From: Camarhynchus parvulus
Lineage: Eukaryota; Chordata; Aves; Passeriformes; Thraupidae
DNA: 64,000 bases
Assembly (NCBI RefSeq): GCF_901933205.1
Contig: NC_044590.1
Span: forward strand, 14,659,501-14,723,500
Reading direction: 5' to 3'
The notes beneath the pieces were generated by a model. The model was given only the letters and a program-made list of their open reading frames with translations. It made no database searches and was not told where the DNA came from. The translations under genes were made by a program, and so were the position numbers. This document shows, in pieces, positions 12,033 through 25,143 of this stretch. The first letter of the stretch is position 1. Every line of letters starts with the position of its first letter.

Positions 12033-12324
12033 ATGGCGCTCAGTGTTGGTGTCTGGCGGCTCTCCCAGCTGCCGGGCCATGGCGAGCGGCAGGTCCATCT
12101 CAGCTTCCGAGGTGGGCTCAGGTGGCCGGGAGGGTGGGGGTTTGGGGATTTAGGATTGGGGACTGCCTTCTCCTGCCAGCACCTTACACCTCCTCTCTAC
12201 TTCTCAAGGCTTCACCCAGAAGACAAGAAAGGTCTGCTGTGGCCCAGAGGCCACCTTCAAGGAGGTGAGGAAACTGGGATCATGTGGAACATGTGGGACT
12301 GGGATGGGACAAGTCAATGTCTCG

Positions 12325-12420
12325 GTCATAAAATCATAGATTGGTTTGTGTTGGAAGGGACCTTGAAGATCATCTCATTCCAACCCCCACACCGTGGACA
12401 GGGCCACCTTCCACTAGACT
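12325..12420 (-). mobile_element. CR1 3'-end fragment
   Basis: The stretch AAAATCATAGATTGG followed by GGAAGGGACCTTGAAGATCA and CCTTCCACTAGACT is the reverse complement of the standard CR1 3' end. It lies in the intron after exon 2. Confidence 0.85.
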
Positions 12421-15400
12421 GTTTTCTGAGAATTTCTCTGCTGTCTCCTTCTTCCTCTCTGCTTAGAGGGGCAGATGGATTCCTCACATTGTGTATGTGA
12501 CCTACAAGCCTCCAGGAAAAGAAATTCAACTGAATGACATTGCCTGGAAGCCTGGGCATATCAAAGCTGAAGGCAAAGCTGCCCCTGCCCTCAGAAAGCC
12601 AGACTGTCACTGCAGTTGAGGCCTTGTGGGACAGGAGTGGGACTTGTGTGTTTGAGTGCATGTATGTGTGCATATGTGTGAGTGTGCAGGGGCAGGGATG
12701 GGGTGGCCTGGGAAGCATGTCCGTTTCTTCAGTGCCATCCCCACTGAAGCCTGTGACAGCCCACCTGTGCTGTGCCAGTGGGTGGTTCCCACCTGTCCCT
12801 TGCTCAAGTCCCAGTGCAATGTGCTTCCTGGGGAAAGGCAGTGAAGGTGGCGGGGGCAGGAGGCACAGCCACTGTTTTTGATGTGTGGTGAGTTGAAGCC
12901 TCACGAGTGCAGCTTTTCTCTAAGCCAGATGACTCCCTGCCTGGGTGATCACTTCTCCCCAAGCACCTCTGTATGTTCCCATGTTCTGTCTCACTCCACA
13001 ACCTGCCAGCTCAGGAACCCCAGCAGGCACAAGCATCCTTCTTTTTCCAGGGCAGTGGTGCTCTGACTTCTGTAGCAGCTGGCTTGTGGCTCTGTGCTGC
13101 TGGAGGGGCTCTATGCCTGGCCAGCAGGAAAGTAACTTTCCATCACAGCTGCTTTTCATCATATCCATGGACTTGGTCACCTCACAGAGGATCCAACCAG
13201 CCATGAGACATGGGAAAGTGTGGCTGAGAATGAGTTCTCATCTCTTCCTGCTCCATTTGTTTGCAGCTCTTTCGCTGGCCACACTATGGGAAGCTTGTCA
13301 TGGGCGAAATGCTGTCCATTAAGGTTTACAACTGTAGCAAGGTTTTCAGTAACAGGTGGGTCCTTCGATTGTTTGGGTGACCAGTACAGGTGGGGGAGAA
13401 GACATACTGGTCTTTACATTGTCTTCCGGCAATAGAAAATGTTTATTGAAAATTTGATGGAAAGCAGATGAGCAGAATGCCACTTATAGAGGAAGGATGG
13501 AGCTGGTTGTTCTGGTGGGGCAGCAATACTGTATATATTAAGTTAAATAAGGGAAATTATTTAGCTGTGCCAGCAGTAACAGGGACTACATAAGGATCCA
13601 GATCAGACCCTCAGCTGGGACAAAGGTTAAACAAGGCCCTAAAAAACAGCTATAAAGGCACCTCTTGCTGCAGACTGAGGACCTACTGTCATCCTGAACA
13701 TTCTTGTGACTGTGACCATGCTGCATCCAAGTTCAACATATCTGTTGGTGTAGAAAAGCCCTGAATGCATTGTGTTATTGTTTAACCTTTAATAAGACAG
13801 CAATTTCAATTTAAAAGATCAGCCAGAATTTAAAAAGCTTCTAGGTGGCACAGGCACAACATTGTCAACCCAGGGGCTATTCCAACAGTTGTAAAACACT
13901 GCAGGGAAACCCAAGAAGGAGATGACAGATTGAGTAGTGGAGCAAGAAAGGCAACAGAGGCACGTTCTTCAGGACATGTGAAACATGAAGATACAGGGAA
14001 AGGTGCCAGCTCTGATAAGTGAATTTTAAGAACTGAAGGAAAATGCACCAGCCAATAACGCAAACCTAATAAATTTGCATACAGCTAATAATGCAAAATT
14101 TCAAAGATGCCAAAGAGGGCATGGAGAAAACAGATGAGCACAACACATGCAAAACACAGGTGACAACAGAGCATAAAGTGTGGCAGAATGTTGTGTCACG
14201 GTTTCCTGGATGATTTTCTTACGGGAGCTGGATCAGAGGAATTGTCTCTGACTGAAATGTCAACAGAAACTGCTGCAGGACAAAGAGATACCACAAACAG
14301 TAACAAAACAGTAGGACCTGACAGCCTGAAGCAAAGGAGTCCAGTGGGAAATGGGTGGATTGACACTATATCCACACAGCTCCACTGCTGGGGAGCAGCA
14401 TAATAGCAGGTGACAAACAGTACAATTCAAAAGCAGTTGGTTTGTGCACTGGGATGGTAAAAGTTAAATAGAAAGAGAGTGTGGAAAGACGGAAGGGAAA
14501 AAACTTGTTACATCGCTGTATCTGTTTATGGTCTCTGAACTTCTGTGTGTGCATCATTTCTGTGGCAGCAGCATCAAGCTGGCAAAGATGGAAAGCAGGA
14601 GGATGAGCAGACAGACTCCTTCTTTGGGGGTAGGAAGTTGGACAGGATTTGTGTCTCAGAGGAAAGGGAGGTGAGAAGGAATACAAGAGATCAACAGCTC
14701 ACAGCTGAAATTGAGATGTGTGGGGAGCAGTTCCTCTTGTCTGAGTCCTGGGTAAGCTTTTCCAGTGGTGACGCCCAGATTGCATAGGGAAGCTCTGCTT
14801 CATGCAGGGCTTAGCTTGGCCGCCAGCAGAGATGCCATGAGGAGATGGAGGTCCATGTACACACGGGCGCAGACAGTGACACACAAGCCAGGGTTAGGAT
14901 TGGCAAATGCTGTCTTGCATGCCTTGCTGCCACTTGCAGGAGCCAGAAAACCTTTCTCAAAGGAGAAGCCACTTTGGAGTAGGTAAATTTTGGCCTGACT
15001 TGCTGACATTCTTGTGGCCATAGCTTTATGTCCTAGTTCTGTATTTTCTTGTGTAAATCTTCTGTTTCCCAGTTTTTTTCTGAGAAGAGTCTCCCCAGCT
15101 CTGCTGGGTGCCCAGACACAGACTGGCTCCTGTGAAGCCCAACTCTGCTGATGGGGAGATCTCCTTCACACTCCATGAGTCTGGATCTGCACAAACCTTT
15201 AACCATCAGTGGCAGCTCAGTTGCAAGTAGCTGCATGGGCATGACTGGGGAAAAGGCAGGACCTGCTGCAGGGTCAGTCTCAGGTATTCAGCTGCCAGAC
15301 TCCCTATGAAAAAACACTTCGGGCAGCTCAGAGGGGCTGTGAGTGGGAGCGTGGTGGTCCCAGTACTCCCCAGGATGTAGGCACTGATGCTATGTACAGT

Positions 15401-15424
15401 GTTGTTGCAGTCTCTCTTTTTCTT

Positions 15425-15935
15425 CCAGTGTTAGGAAAATTAATCCACAAACCCCAGAGGTTTATGTCCAAAAAGGAGACAGAGGAATCCTGTAGCTTTA
15501 TTTGAATAAAGGGAGAGGTCATGGGTGTTTTCCATGGGGTCTCTCAAATTGTTAGAGGACACAGCCTCCTTTTTATCCTGATTTCCCAGCCACATTTCCC
15601 TTCTCTTTTTCCCCATTGGCTGGCGTACTTGAGAGATACAGACTTCCCGAAATGCCTAATACCTATGACTCCCTTGTAATTTGTATACCCCTGCCCCCTT
15701 TTTTTCCCCTTGTGTCAATCTATGGAATTTCTATGGAATGTATGGTTCTTCTTTTATCTCTCTGTGTCTAACTTTATTTATCAGCAGACTCACTGTTTGT
15801 AAAGACAAATCCCTCATTCCATTCATCAATCAATGGAATCCTTCCCATTGTTTCTTTTATCCTGCAGTACTAGTTTTATCTACCAGCAAACCCACAGTTT
15901 GTTTGTAAAGACAAATCCCTCATTCCTTTCACCAG
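15425..15935 (-). mobile_element. LTR family C copy 2, inserted at the exon 4 splice acceptor
   Basis: The LTR spans 15429-15931 (TGTTAGG to CTTTCA) with CCAG on both sides (15425-15428 and 15932-15935). The left CCAG follows a strong pyrimidine tract (TCTCTCTTTTTCTTC), which looks like the original acceptor of ferlin exon 4. The right CCAG now directly precedes the exon. The last part of the LTR is a tandem duplication of about 106 bases compared with the copy at 8876 (GTTTGTAAAGACAAATCCC occurs at about 15796 and again at 15901). An AATAAA signal is read on the minus strand (TTTATT near 15499). Confidence 0.85.
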
Positions 15936-17079
15936 GCTGCTTGGTACCCTTGTCCTCAGCCTTCAGCACCTGATGACATCTGGAAGACTAATCCTGCGTG
16001 AGTCCCTTGTGGACAAGAGCAACAGAGTCACTGATGTAAGTTCTCCATGGACAGCCTAGCTATCAGCAGTCAGTAAGGCTTTTTGGGAAACTTCACGTGG
16101 TAGTCTCCAGGTGGATTGGGGACTGAGGGGGAATCCAAAATGCTGTTTGAGCTGGAAGCACTGTGGCATTTATGCCATCTCTGCACAGACACTTCACATC
16201 CACCAAGAGGTTTCTTGGAGCATCTACAAATGCATGGGTTGGGCTGGGGCTCCTGGAGAACTGTCAAGGGCCTGAATGAACAGAGGGAGGCTTTGTAAAA
16301 GCTTCTCAACTCTGGGAAATGGATGTAGGAAGTGGCATCTTCTCTGCTTCATGCACCATGAAGTGCATGTGTATGGGCTGCTGCAGTGAATGGAGTGAGG
16401 TGGAAGGTGGTAGCGTGCCTTGGAACCCCCAGCAAGCTTTTGGGTTAAACACTAGCACTAACTGGATGGCTTAATGAGTGTCTGGGACAGCATGAGTGTC
16501 ACTGACACCTGACTGCCCCTCTGCTCTGCAGGTCCTGCTCTCCTCCAGCCCTGGCACTGGGGCTCAGTCAGTCCTTTGCACTTGTAGAAGATGAACACCA
16601 CCTTAAAATGAGCTGTTTCCTGCCAGCTGGGTGTGCAGGCACAGCTCAGTGGGTTCCAGACTGCCACACTTGTGCCAGGGCAGCTGGCAGGCAGGAAGAG
16701 CGGAGGTGGAGGCAGTGGTCCTGCAAGGTGCTGCCTCTCTGCTTGCTCTTCACACAGGCAGTATGACTAAACCACATGGTGGCACATGGTATGCAAGCTC
16801 TGTGGCCACCAGACCACCAGCCTGAGTGGCACAGGCACAAGTTGCTGGTGTTACTGGACTCCTGGAGCAGGTCCAGATAGAAATTGGCCATTTCCAGGAT
16901 AATTTTTAGCCCATGCAGCTCACTGGATAAATGTTCATGCCAGCAAAGAGACAGGGATTAGACTCACCTCTTGGTGCTGGTGATGGTTTGAAGGGACTCC
17001 ATTGTGTAAGGTCAGAGGTACAATGTGGCCCAGCCCTTTGCCCTGGGTGCCTCTTCCCTTGTGCTAACAGCAACACATG

Positions 17080-17729
17080 TGTAAGAGCCTAAATGAGAGA
17101 TGCGTGACTCAAGGTGGCTCTCCAAAATGCAGTTTATTCCATCCAAGAGGTCACAGCAGTCCAGGGTCGTGGGTGACAGAGCTGTGCCTACAGCTCCAGC
17201 TGCAGGCAGGCCTGGAGACCCTTTGGTTTTGGCTACATTGCATTCTGTACTTTTCTTTGCTTAGCATCTTAATACAGTAGAACTAATCTATACCTTAACT
17301 ATTATCTATAGCCTATCATAACTACTGTAATTACCATATTCATGTTACAATTCTCCAATCACTAAAAGTTAGTACATTACAGTTTAAGCTAGAAGTTGTT
17401 ATTCAGTTTTCTTGCAGTGGAAAATTCTGAGACCTTTTTTCTATTTGCCACATCAGCAGGCTTGTTTGCCTGTGCTATTTTCTTGCTTGGTACAAACATC
17501 TTCTTGTTTGAGGTGGGCTTATCCTTTGCTCTAAGTCATAAAAACCCCTTCCAACCAACATACCCTTTGCCTCCTTGGTTATCCAGTAATACTGGCTCAG
17601 CAATTCTTTTCTTCTATGTCAAAACTTGCTTCCATCTCTATTCCTTCATCAGACTCTACATTTAAAAATCTTTCTGCTAAGCATACATATTTGTGAGACT
17701 TTCTTGTCAAACTTTCATCCTTCCCAACA
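17080..17729 (-). mobile_element. Solo LTR with 6-bp TSD
   Basis: The 650-bp element begins TGTAAGAGCC and ends TTCCCAACA. It is flanked by CACATG at 17074-17079 and 17730-17735. An AATAAA signal reads on the minus strand near 17130 (TTTATT on the plus strand). A 6-bp duplication is usual for class II (ERVK-like) integration. It sits in the intron before ferlin exon 5. Confidence 0.75.
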
Positions 17730-19529
17730 CACATGTGCTGGTGAGCTGCTCCAACAAAAACCCAACCACATTCAGTTTTGCTGGGTTAGTTTTGGATTGT
17801 GCAACCCTGGCTGCACAACAGCTGCAGGGAATAGAAATAGGGCTGACAAGACTGCTCATTCAAGAGCAGCCTGGGACCCTCTCAGGTCAGCTTGGAAGAG
17901 ACATGGCCCCAAGAGAGAGGCTGCTTCTTTAGAAAAGTGGGAATAAAGCCATTAGTCTTCCTGCTAGTTCAAATCCAGTTCTCCTGTGGGACTAGAGTTA
18001 CTTGCACCTCTTCTTCTCCTGTGATTTGAAGGAGTGTTTTTAGGCCCTTAGCTTTTCATCCAGCTTTGCCTCAGGCTTCTTCATCCTCCAGCCTTTTCTG
18101 CTGCCTCTCCTGATCACCGTACTGCTGATTTCTTGGGCTGAATTTCTTTTCCCAGAAATATGCATTTTCCAGGGATTGAGCTCTGAACCCAGAGTACATC
18201 CCCTTCAGCCTGCTAAGGAGTGATCTCCTCCATGCTAGTGTTTTTGGCCTCTGCTGGGAAATCATTTGTGGATGTGTTGGTTTGAGATTGGGCTGGCCAC
18301 CTGCAGACCAAGGGTATTCAGACCTGTGTTGGCTGTGCCAATATCCAGCGTGCTCTGTACGTCTCTGGCTGTGCTTCCTTGTCTCTTGTGATGCAGGCTC
18401 TTGATGTGCTGGTGGCTTCTCCAGCATTTTAATCCAAGCTAGGGATTCCTAGCTTGCTAGGATCCTCTGCCAGCTGTCTTGTGCCTCCTCCAGAGAGACT
18501 GCTCCAAATCCCTGCATGTTATTGTGCAGGGCTCTCCCCAGTTCCCTTGTAAAAAATGCCTTGAGGCTATTCTCTGGGCCTCTTTATGGTAGATTTGTAA
18601 AGTTGAGCCAGCTTTTATTCAATGAAACATGGAGTTTGAGAAGCTGTGGAGGAGGGAGTTTTGTTATGTCTAGCCTATTGGTGGAGGCAGACAATGGCAA
18701 TCTGGTATAAATATGCTTCTTGTGGGGACGCTTCTCACTTCTTTTTTTCTTCCATGTCCCTCTTTTCTGTGACATTATTGCCTTTGTTTTGTAGCTACCA
18801 AACTCTCAGGCCCTTTCACTTTCTGCTTTGTAGATCTACATTGAGTTGGATTTGCGCTACCAGCCTCCAAATAGCTCAGTGGGGAGCTGGGTTGAAGAGG
18901 ATTTTCTCTATCTTATGAAAGACAGGTATGGAAATCCTAGGAAGAGCAAATTTCCAGGCAGTCTGTACAGCTGCCTTTGTCAGTGGCAGCCTTTGGGATG
19001 CAATCCAGCCTCATTTACTCTCCACTTTCTGGCCAGGCTGATGCATCTCAACTCTACAGCAGCAATAAGGGAGCAGGACTCTAAGATAAAGAGATTCCTT
19101 GTTATCACAACGAGCCTTTGACTGCAATGATCCACTGTAGGTGCTGGGGGTCCTGGGACTCCCTAGGAGAGACTTGAGAGCATTTCTGCAGCCCTCCTGG
19201 CTTGTGGCTGCAAAGTTGCAGAGAGCATGGTTTTGGCCTCCAGCAATTCCATGCACCATGCATGCTGGTAATGCCCAAAGCCAGGGGAGTTGTAGGTTTC
19301 TGGGCAAACAGGATGACAGGCAGTAGTAAGGCCTGCAGAGTGTCACTTGTGGAACTAGAGACAAAACAGCAGACGCATGGGGTGGACAGTGGATAAGCTT
19401 AGGAAAAAATTGCTGGTGTCCCTGCCAAAAAATAAACAGGAGAGTGTCTGGGGCACTGTTCCTGAAATGAATCAGAAAACAGCCGTGGCACACTGGTCTT
19501 TAGAGAAAAGCATCTTTTGTTTTTTACAG

Positions 19530-20171
19530 TTCGGAGTTAATCATCCACAATCCTGGATTTGAGCAGCTGGAGTAAGTAGCCCTTGAATGTCTTGGCTCAC
19601 CTCCTGGATGGAGGGCAGTGCACAGCCCACTTGTGAGGGCTGATGTATGGCTCATGGCATGCTGTGGGGCTTGCAGGACTGCTGAGTGGCTGAGCGAAGG
19701 AACTGGACAAGAAGGCTGCTGCACTAGGCAGGAAGCTGGCAAAAGGTCTGGAGACTGATGAAGAAGAGGAGGAAGATTTCTATGATACATCTGAGATTGA
19801 GGACTCAGGCATAATCTTCAGCACTGTGAAGAGGTATCCATGGCATGGTCTTCTCTCTTGCCCTTGCTTGGGTCCTGGTAGAAAGTGCCATACCCTGAGG
19901 AATTCCTGCAGCTCATGACAGTCTGCTTTGGCAAAATGTCAGAAAACTTCCATCTCTAAAGGCCCTAGATAGGGTGTGTTGGGGATTTGCTCATTCCCAA
20001 GGCAATGAGCCAGTATTTGTGAGGTTTTCTGTTGCTTCCCTTGGTGGGGACTTACTCAGGGTTCATGTTGACAAGGACACCTGCTCACCTGTGCTTTTTT
20101 TTCTGTGCAGCCGCTCCAGACTCTGTTCTGCATGAGACCTCTTTGCCATCCCAATGCCACAGAGTTTCCAG
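19530..20171 (+). pseudogene. FER1L4: Ferlin exons 6-8: C2A-C2B linker with frameshift and stop
   Basis: Exon 6 (19530-19571) encodes SELIIHNPGFEQLE and is open. Exon 7 (19677-19833) enters in the frame ...TAEWLSE, but the acidic run ETDEEEEEDFYDTSEIEDSG that must follow lies one base out of step, which implies a 1-base insertion near 19696. Exon 8 (20111-20171) should read ...SRLCSA then DLFAIPMPQSFQ, but TGA at 20133-20135 interrupts it. A CGA arginine codon decayed at its CpG is the simplest origin. No alternative acceptor restores the frame in exon 7. Confidence 0.8.
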
Positions 20172-21379
20172 GTACTGCAGCACTGGGTGCAGGTCTCCAT
20201 AGCTGCCTCTAGCCCTGCAGCCAGTCTCTTACTGCCTTGCTGAAGGCCTGGGCTTCTCCAATTGCCACATACTTTGCCAAGGCCTCTAGCATGAAGACCA
20301 TCATGCTTTGTGTGACTGCCCTGGGCAAGATGTAAGATTCCCTGCATCCATGAACGGCATGCAGAATGAACTGCATCCATGAGTGCTGGCCACAGTATCA
20401 GTAAACCCATGTAGTTAGCTATGGTTAAACAGGAGAAGGGAATCAGCTACCTGTGCCATTGCAAAACACTGCCTGAGCAGAGCTTCAGAGAGTACCCAGG
20501 CAGGGCTGGTGCCTGCCAGCTTTCTGCCAGGGCCTTGTCTGACTTCCTTAGGGACAGCTGTGGGACCCAGGGCCGGAGGGCTATGTGGGGGCTTGCTTGG
20601 ACATGCCAGAAGGCTGTTAGGAAGCTGTTAGGCTCTGGCTGATTATCTCACATCAGGCTAAATTGATTTCAGGGCAAGTCTCCCAGCATGGCTGTGGATA
20701 TAAATCCTCCTCTGGTTCTAAGTACACATGGACTCACATTTTGTCCTATCAACCAAGCAGGAAGTTTTTGTGAGGGTTGAATTTACTGCCATCATTCTCT
20801 TGAATCAATCATTCTGTACCTTAACCATGGTCTAATTGCCTGTACTAAGAGCAAATGTGAGAACATTTCTTTTATATCTTAGACTTGTAAGCAGTTGCAG
20901 TAAATGTAAGTAAATGGTAAGCAGCCACATTCCAGTCTCTCCAATGGTGTCCAACTCAGGTGTCCTGTCTCAGCGGGATTCAAAGAGGAGTATTAACAGA
21001 AGATACAAAAAGCATCTTCAAGATGCTCTGTGGACCCTCCCATGTGGGAGCAGTGGATTTTCAGCCACTTGGGATCAGAAACTGAGGGTACAAGTGCTGC
21101 TGGGAAGGTCAGCTCCTGTCAAAAGTATTGGGGCTCTTACACTTTATTTCCTTGCTTGTCTGAAAGAAACCAGTATCTCAAATACTACTTTGGTCTCTCC
21201 TGGCTGTAGCAAATTTCAGCAGGCACGTTTTTGCCTGCCCTAGGCATCCAGCTCTGAATTAAGACTGCCCTGTACATATGCATACTGGTATTCTTGAAAC
21301 AATCTCAGGATGGAGGTGTAAACAAGGAGAGTGCTGATTCTGACAAGGAGAGTGCTGGTTTTCTCCCATATTTTCTCAG

Positions 21380-23210
21380 GTTGGGATTAATGTAATTGAA
21401 GCACGGAAGTTGGTGGGGGTGAACATCAACCCCTTTGTTGTAGTCAAGGTGGGAGAAGAAAAGAGGCATACGGCGACACAGAAGTCAACAAACTGCCCCT
21501 TCTACAACGAAGTATGTGACATGGACAGAGGCTCTGTCCTTGCTCCACCAATGTCCCGAGTGCCTGGGACCATCCTTGCAAGGGATGCCTGGAAGCCTGA
21601 GGCTAAGCTGTCTTGCTCTTCTCTTCCAGTATTTTTTGTTTGTCTTCTATGAGCCAAGGGACATTTTATTACACAGACTCATAGAGATCTCGGTATGTAT
21701 GTCCTCCTCTTCATCTTTCACTGGTTAGTGGTACAGCCTGATGCTTCTGTGTGTAGACATTGGGTGCAATGGGCAAAGCAAGGCTACCAATACCATTGAG
21801 GTGTTCCAGCTGGAATCACCTGCCCACAGAGAGCCACAGGGCCTTCCTGTGGCTGCACTGGGGCAGAGACCTAGCCCTGCTCTGATCCAGTGCTGGGCAG
21901 TGTTGCCTTCCCAACTCCTCCAGGTGAGGATTTTTCGTCACCCTATGACTGCAGTGGGGCCTCTGGGGCATTTTCTTGCCTTTTGCCTTCTTGCCCTGCT
22001 GCTTGGCAGCAATTCCCTACTGCCCCCTTACCCTGGAGTCTCATCCTGCAGGTCCTGAAGGTAAGTGACTGATGTGAGGGGAGCTCAGAAATTATTTGTG
22101 CTGTAGAAAAGCCCAAGCAGGCAGAGAGTTTGAAAATCCCTTGGCACAAAGCACAAAGACTTTCCCAAGACACAAGGATATTCTGAAGATAGCTAAATCC
22201 AGCCAGCACGCCCTTGCCAAGTGGTCTCCAGTACTTTCCTTGTGAAAAGCTGCTGCAGAGAGTTCAGCAAGAACTGAGCAAGACTTGGGTTTTGGGAGAG
22301 ATGCTGGCCTGATGAGGTCATGGCTCTGCCCTAACCCAGCAGGATACGGACGCAAGGACTTCCTGTGGGAAAACAGATCTGTCCTATCTCCATTGTTGGG
22401 CTGTGGCTTACCTGGGACTGCAGAAGCTGAATTGTTTGCACATGACTGCCTCGGTCTAGGTTTGACTGTGGGCTATGGGCTGGTGGGCTTTGTGGGAATG
22501 GTTGGGCAGGAAAGGGTTAGTCTTACAGCTAACACAGATGAGTCAATCTGCATGAAGAGCTTGCAACCACTGCCTCAGCTGTGCTTTGGAACACCTCTTG
22601 GCAGCCCTGTGTTCCTCGGAGATACCTGGATGTGTCACCTGGCTGTCCACACCTCATGGTGCTCAGGGGAACTTGTGATGTCTGCAGGTTTTTCATTCAA
22701 AGAAGATACCATTTCTGGGAACTTGCATAGGAACGTTCAAGATGGATGTTGAGACAGTGTACAGCCAGCCAGGTATGAGAACTGCACCACATACCTGTGT
22801 CTGATCCTGGCTCTGTGTGAAACTGCTGTTTCCTTCATGCTCTGATGGGTCTGGTCAAGGCCCTGGTTTTAAAGCACTTAGTTTGCATGAAGATCTGATC
22901 TTACTTCTCCACCCAGCTGTCTGAAGACAGGTGACACCTCCTGCACCTTCAGAAGCAGGGTCAGGGCCAGAGCAGTCTTTGTGTGGACAGAGTTGGATGT
23001 GAAATGGTAACCTAGCTGCTCCCTAGGGAACTCCTCCTCTTCCCTCTCAGATCACAGGTTTTTCCAGAAGTGGGCAGTTATCAGTGACCCCATGGACACC
23101 CAGGCAGGTGTGAAAGGCTTTGTGAAGTGCAACATCTCTGTCTGTGCACCCGGGGATATTGTAGGTTTCCTTCCCACCTATTCCAGGAACCAGGATGAGG
23201 ACATCGAAAG
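21380..23210 (+). pseudogene. FER1L4: Ferlin exons 9-12: C2B domain
   Basis: Exons 21380-21511, 21630-21692, 22688-22772 and 23051-23210. They encode INVIEARKLVGVNINPFVV, STNCPFYNE, YFLFVFYEPRD, FKMDVETVYSQP and then WAVISDP...GVKGFVKCNISV. This matches the second C2 domain of type II ferlins strand by strand. Splice phases run 0, 0, 1, 2 and agree at each junction. No lesion is visible in these four exons. Confidence 0.88.
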
Positions 23211-23427
23211 GTAGGTGCAGTGGGATCTTGCATGGCCCTGGGGAACACTGCCATGTCTCTCTTCACACAACCTTTTTTCCCCCATTTTCCCCTCTTCTGA
23301 TGGGCAAAGACCCAGTGAAAAAGACCTGTTGTGAGTCAGGATCCAATCTTCCTGCCGGTCAGTGAATTTCCCATCATTGTGTTCCATGGACTCCAGGAGA
23401 AAGGCAGAACATGAATTTGTCTTTCAG

Positions 23428-25143
23428 GAATCTGCTGCTGCCTAAGACAGTCCCTGCAGAGAGACCCTGGGCCAGGGTCTGCATCAAACTCTATCGTGCT
23501 GAGGGCCTGCCCAGCATGATAGCAGGCATCATGGGTGGTATGTCCAAGATCATAGGGGAGAGAAAAGTCTTTATTGACCCATATGTGCAGGTGTCATTCT
23601 GTGGGCAACAGATGAGTCTGAGGGGAAGCTGTGTTGGGACAGGCTGATTCTCCCTTGGCTGTGTGGCAGCATGTGGTGGGCTCATGGTGCCAGCAGCCTC
23701 CATGAGGCACAGCAATCCCACTGAAAACAGGCTGGGAGAGCTCAGGTGTTGCTGCCTTTAGCAGTGGTCTGGGCTGTGTGGCCATGGCTGTGCGAAGTCT
23801 GAATGAGAAGGCTGTTCTCTGCTTTTGTCTCTACAGAGAGCTGCTTATAGGACATCCTCAGCCCCAAGCACAGCTACTGGCTGAGCTGCTGGCCTTCCAG
23901 GCAGATATTCATATCCTTAAATATAGGGATAAATGCTGGAGCAGAAGTCCTTTTTCTGTGTCAAGCTGGGCTCAGCCTGAGACCTTTGAGAGACTTTACT
24001 GAGATAATGACCCAGTTTTTGCACACAAGGTCAGGCTTTTTGATCCCATAATATCCATTAATATGATAATCAATCCCTGATTGGCAGTATTGTGGGCCTG
24101 GAGTGCTCCAGGCAATCCTTAGATACCTATGAGTCTGCTGCTCGTTTGCATTCCCTTGATTGTGTAGGTCATGCCAGGGCCTTGGGACAGCCCCCCATTA
24201 ATGAAACAGAGAGGAATTGCAGGAACGGGGATAGGAGCAGGGACACTGCCACACCCAGAGCCTGCCTGGCACTGTCTGCAGGTGGTGGTACAAGAGTGCA
24301 TGCCATTCCGAGACAAGCTTTGAGGCATCCCTTTCTCTGGGCACCAGTTGGGACAGTGACACTTTCACACCTTGTCCTTCCCAGGGGGAAACGTCAGTAG
24401 AGACCAGCACCACTGAGCCCGAGTGGAACGAGCAGATCAGTTTCATTGAGATGTTCCCACCTCTATCCAGGAAGATAAAAGTCCAGGTGCTGGATGATGC
24501 CAATGTCGGTGATGTGGCCATTGCTACGCACTACATTGACCTGCAGGAGATTTCGGACCCTGACAGGAATGGTGAGGTTTGGCATGGCTGCCTTGGGGCA
24601 GGATGTCTTGGGCAGCCATGTGCCATGCACTTTCTGCTTGGCATGCTGATGTCCTGGGGCTGGGGGCAAGAGTGGCTGAAGCACCCTGACACTCTGGTGT
24701 CCTGGGGAGTCCTTTTTGGGGAGGTCTTTCTGCAGTGGCACCCTGGAGCATAGTAAAACCCTGTCCCTGTCTCTGCAGGCTTTAACCCCACATTTGGCCC
24801 AGCCTGGGTGAACCTGTATGGCTCCCCCCAGAACTCAACTCTGCGGGATGTCCACAAAGACCTCAATCAAGGCATGGGTGAGGGCATCTTCTACCGTGGG
24901 TGCATCCTCATGGCCATCACAGTGGAGATCTTCAACAGCCCCAGTGCAGCAGAGAGGAAGCTTGGGTACAGGATGAGAGGTGCCCTGAGAAAAATGAAAC
25001 TGAAGAAGAAAAGTAAAAAATCCAAGGAGAAAACTAAAGAACTGAGCCAGCTGCAGGGAGAGGGGGAGGGTGGGAGCTCTCAGGAGGCCGAGCAGCCCAG
25101 AGAGGTCACTGTGGAGGTGGAAGACCTTCATCCACTCCCTGAG
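23428..25143 (+). pseudogene. FER1L4: Ferlin exons 13-15: C2C domain, first donor lost
   Basis: Exons 23428-23611, 24385-24571 and 24779-25143. Motifs include ERPWARVCIKLYRAEGLP, DPYVQVSFCGQQ, EPEWNEQISFIEMFPPL, VGDVAIATHYIDLQEIS and FGPAWVNLYGSPQN. Exon 15 then continues into a lysine-rich stretch (KKKSKKSKEKTKE) and an acidic tail. Exon 13 should end CAG followed by GTGAGT, but the genome reads CAG ATGAGT: the donor GT is AT at 23612-23613. Reading through adds a frame that stops at 23644-23646. The other splice sites are normal. Confidence 0.85.

Larger units (their letters stand above)
12033..18925 (+). pseudogene. FER1L4: Ferlin exons 1-5: C2A domain
   Basis: Exons 12033-12111, 12209-12264, 13267-13355, 15936-16035 and 18834-18925. 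The start ATG at 12033 is chosen because the encoded MALSVGVWRLSQLPGHGER has the form of the otoferlin-group N-terminus and its phase-1 donor at 12112 joins the next exon in frame. Later pieces include FRWPHYGKLVMGEML, SKVFSNR, LLGTLVLSLQHL and LDLRYQPPNSSVGSW, which are conserved C2A strands. All five exons are open and in phase. The one oddity is an LTR inserted against the 5' edge of exon 4. Confidence 0.85.
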
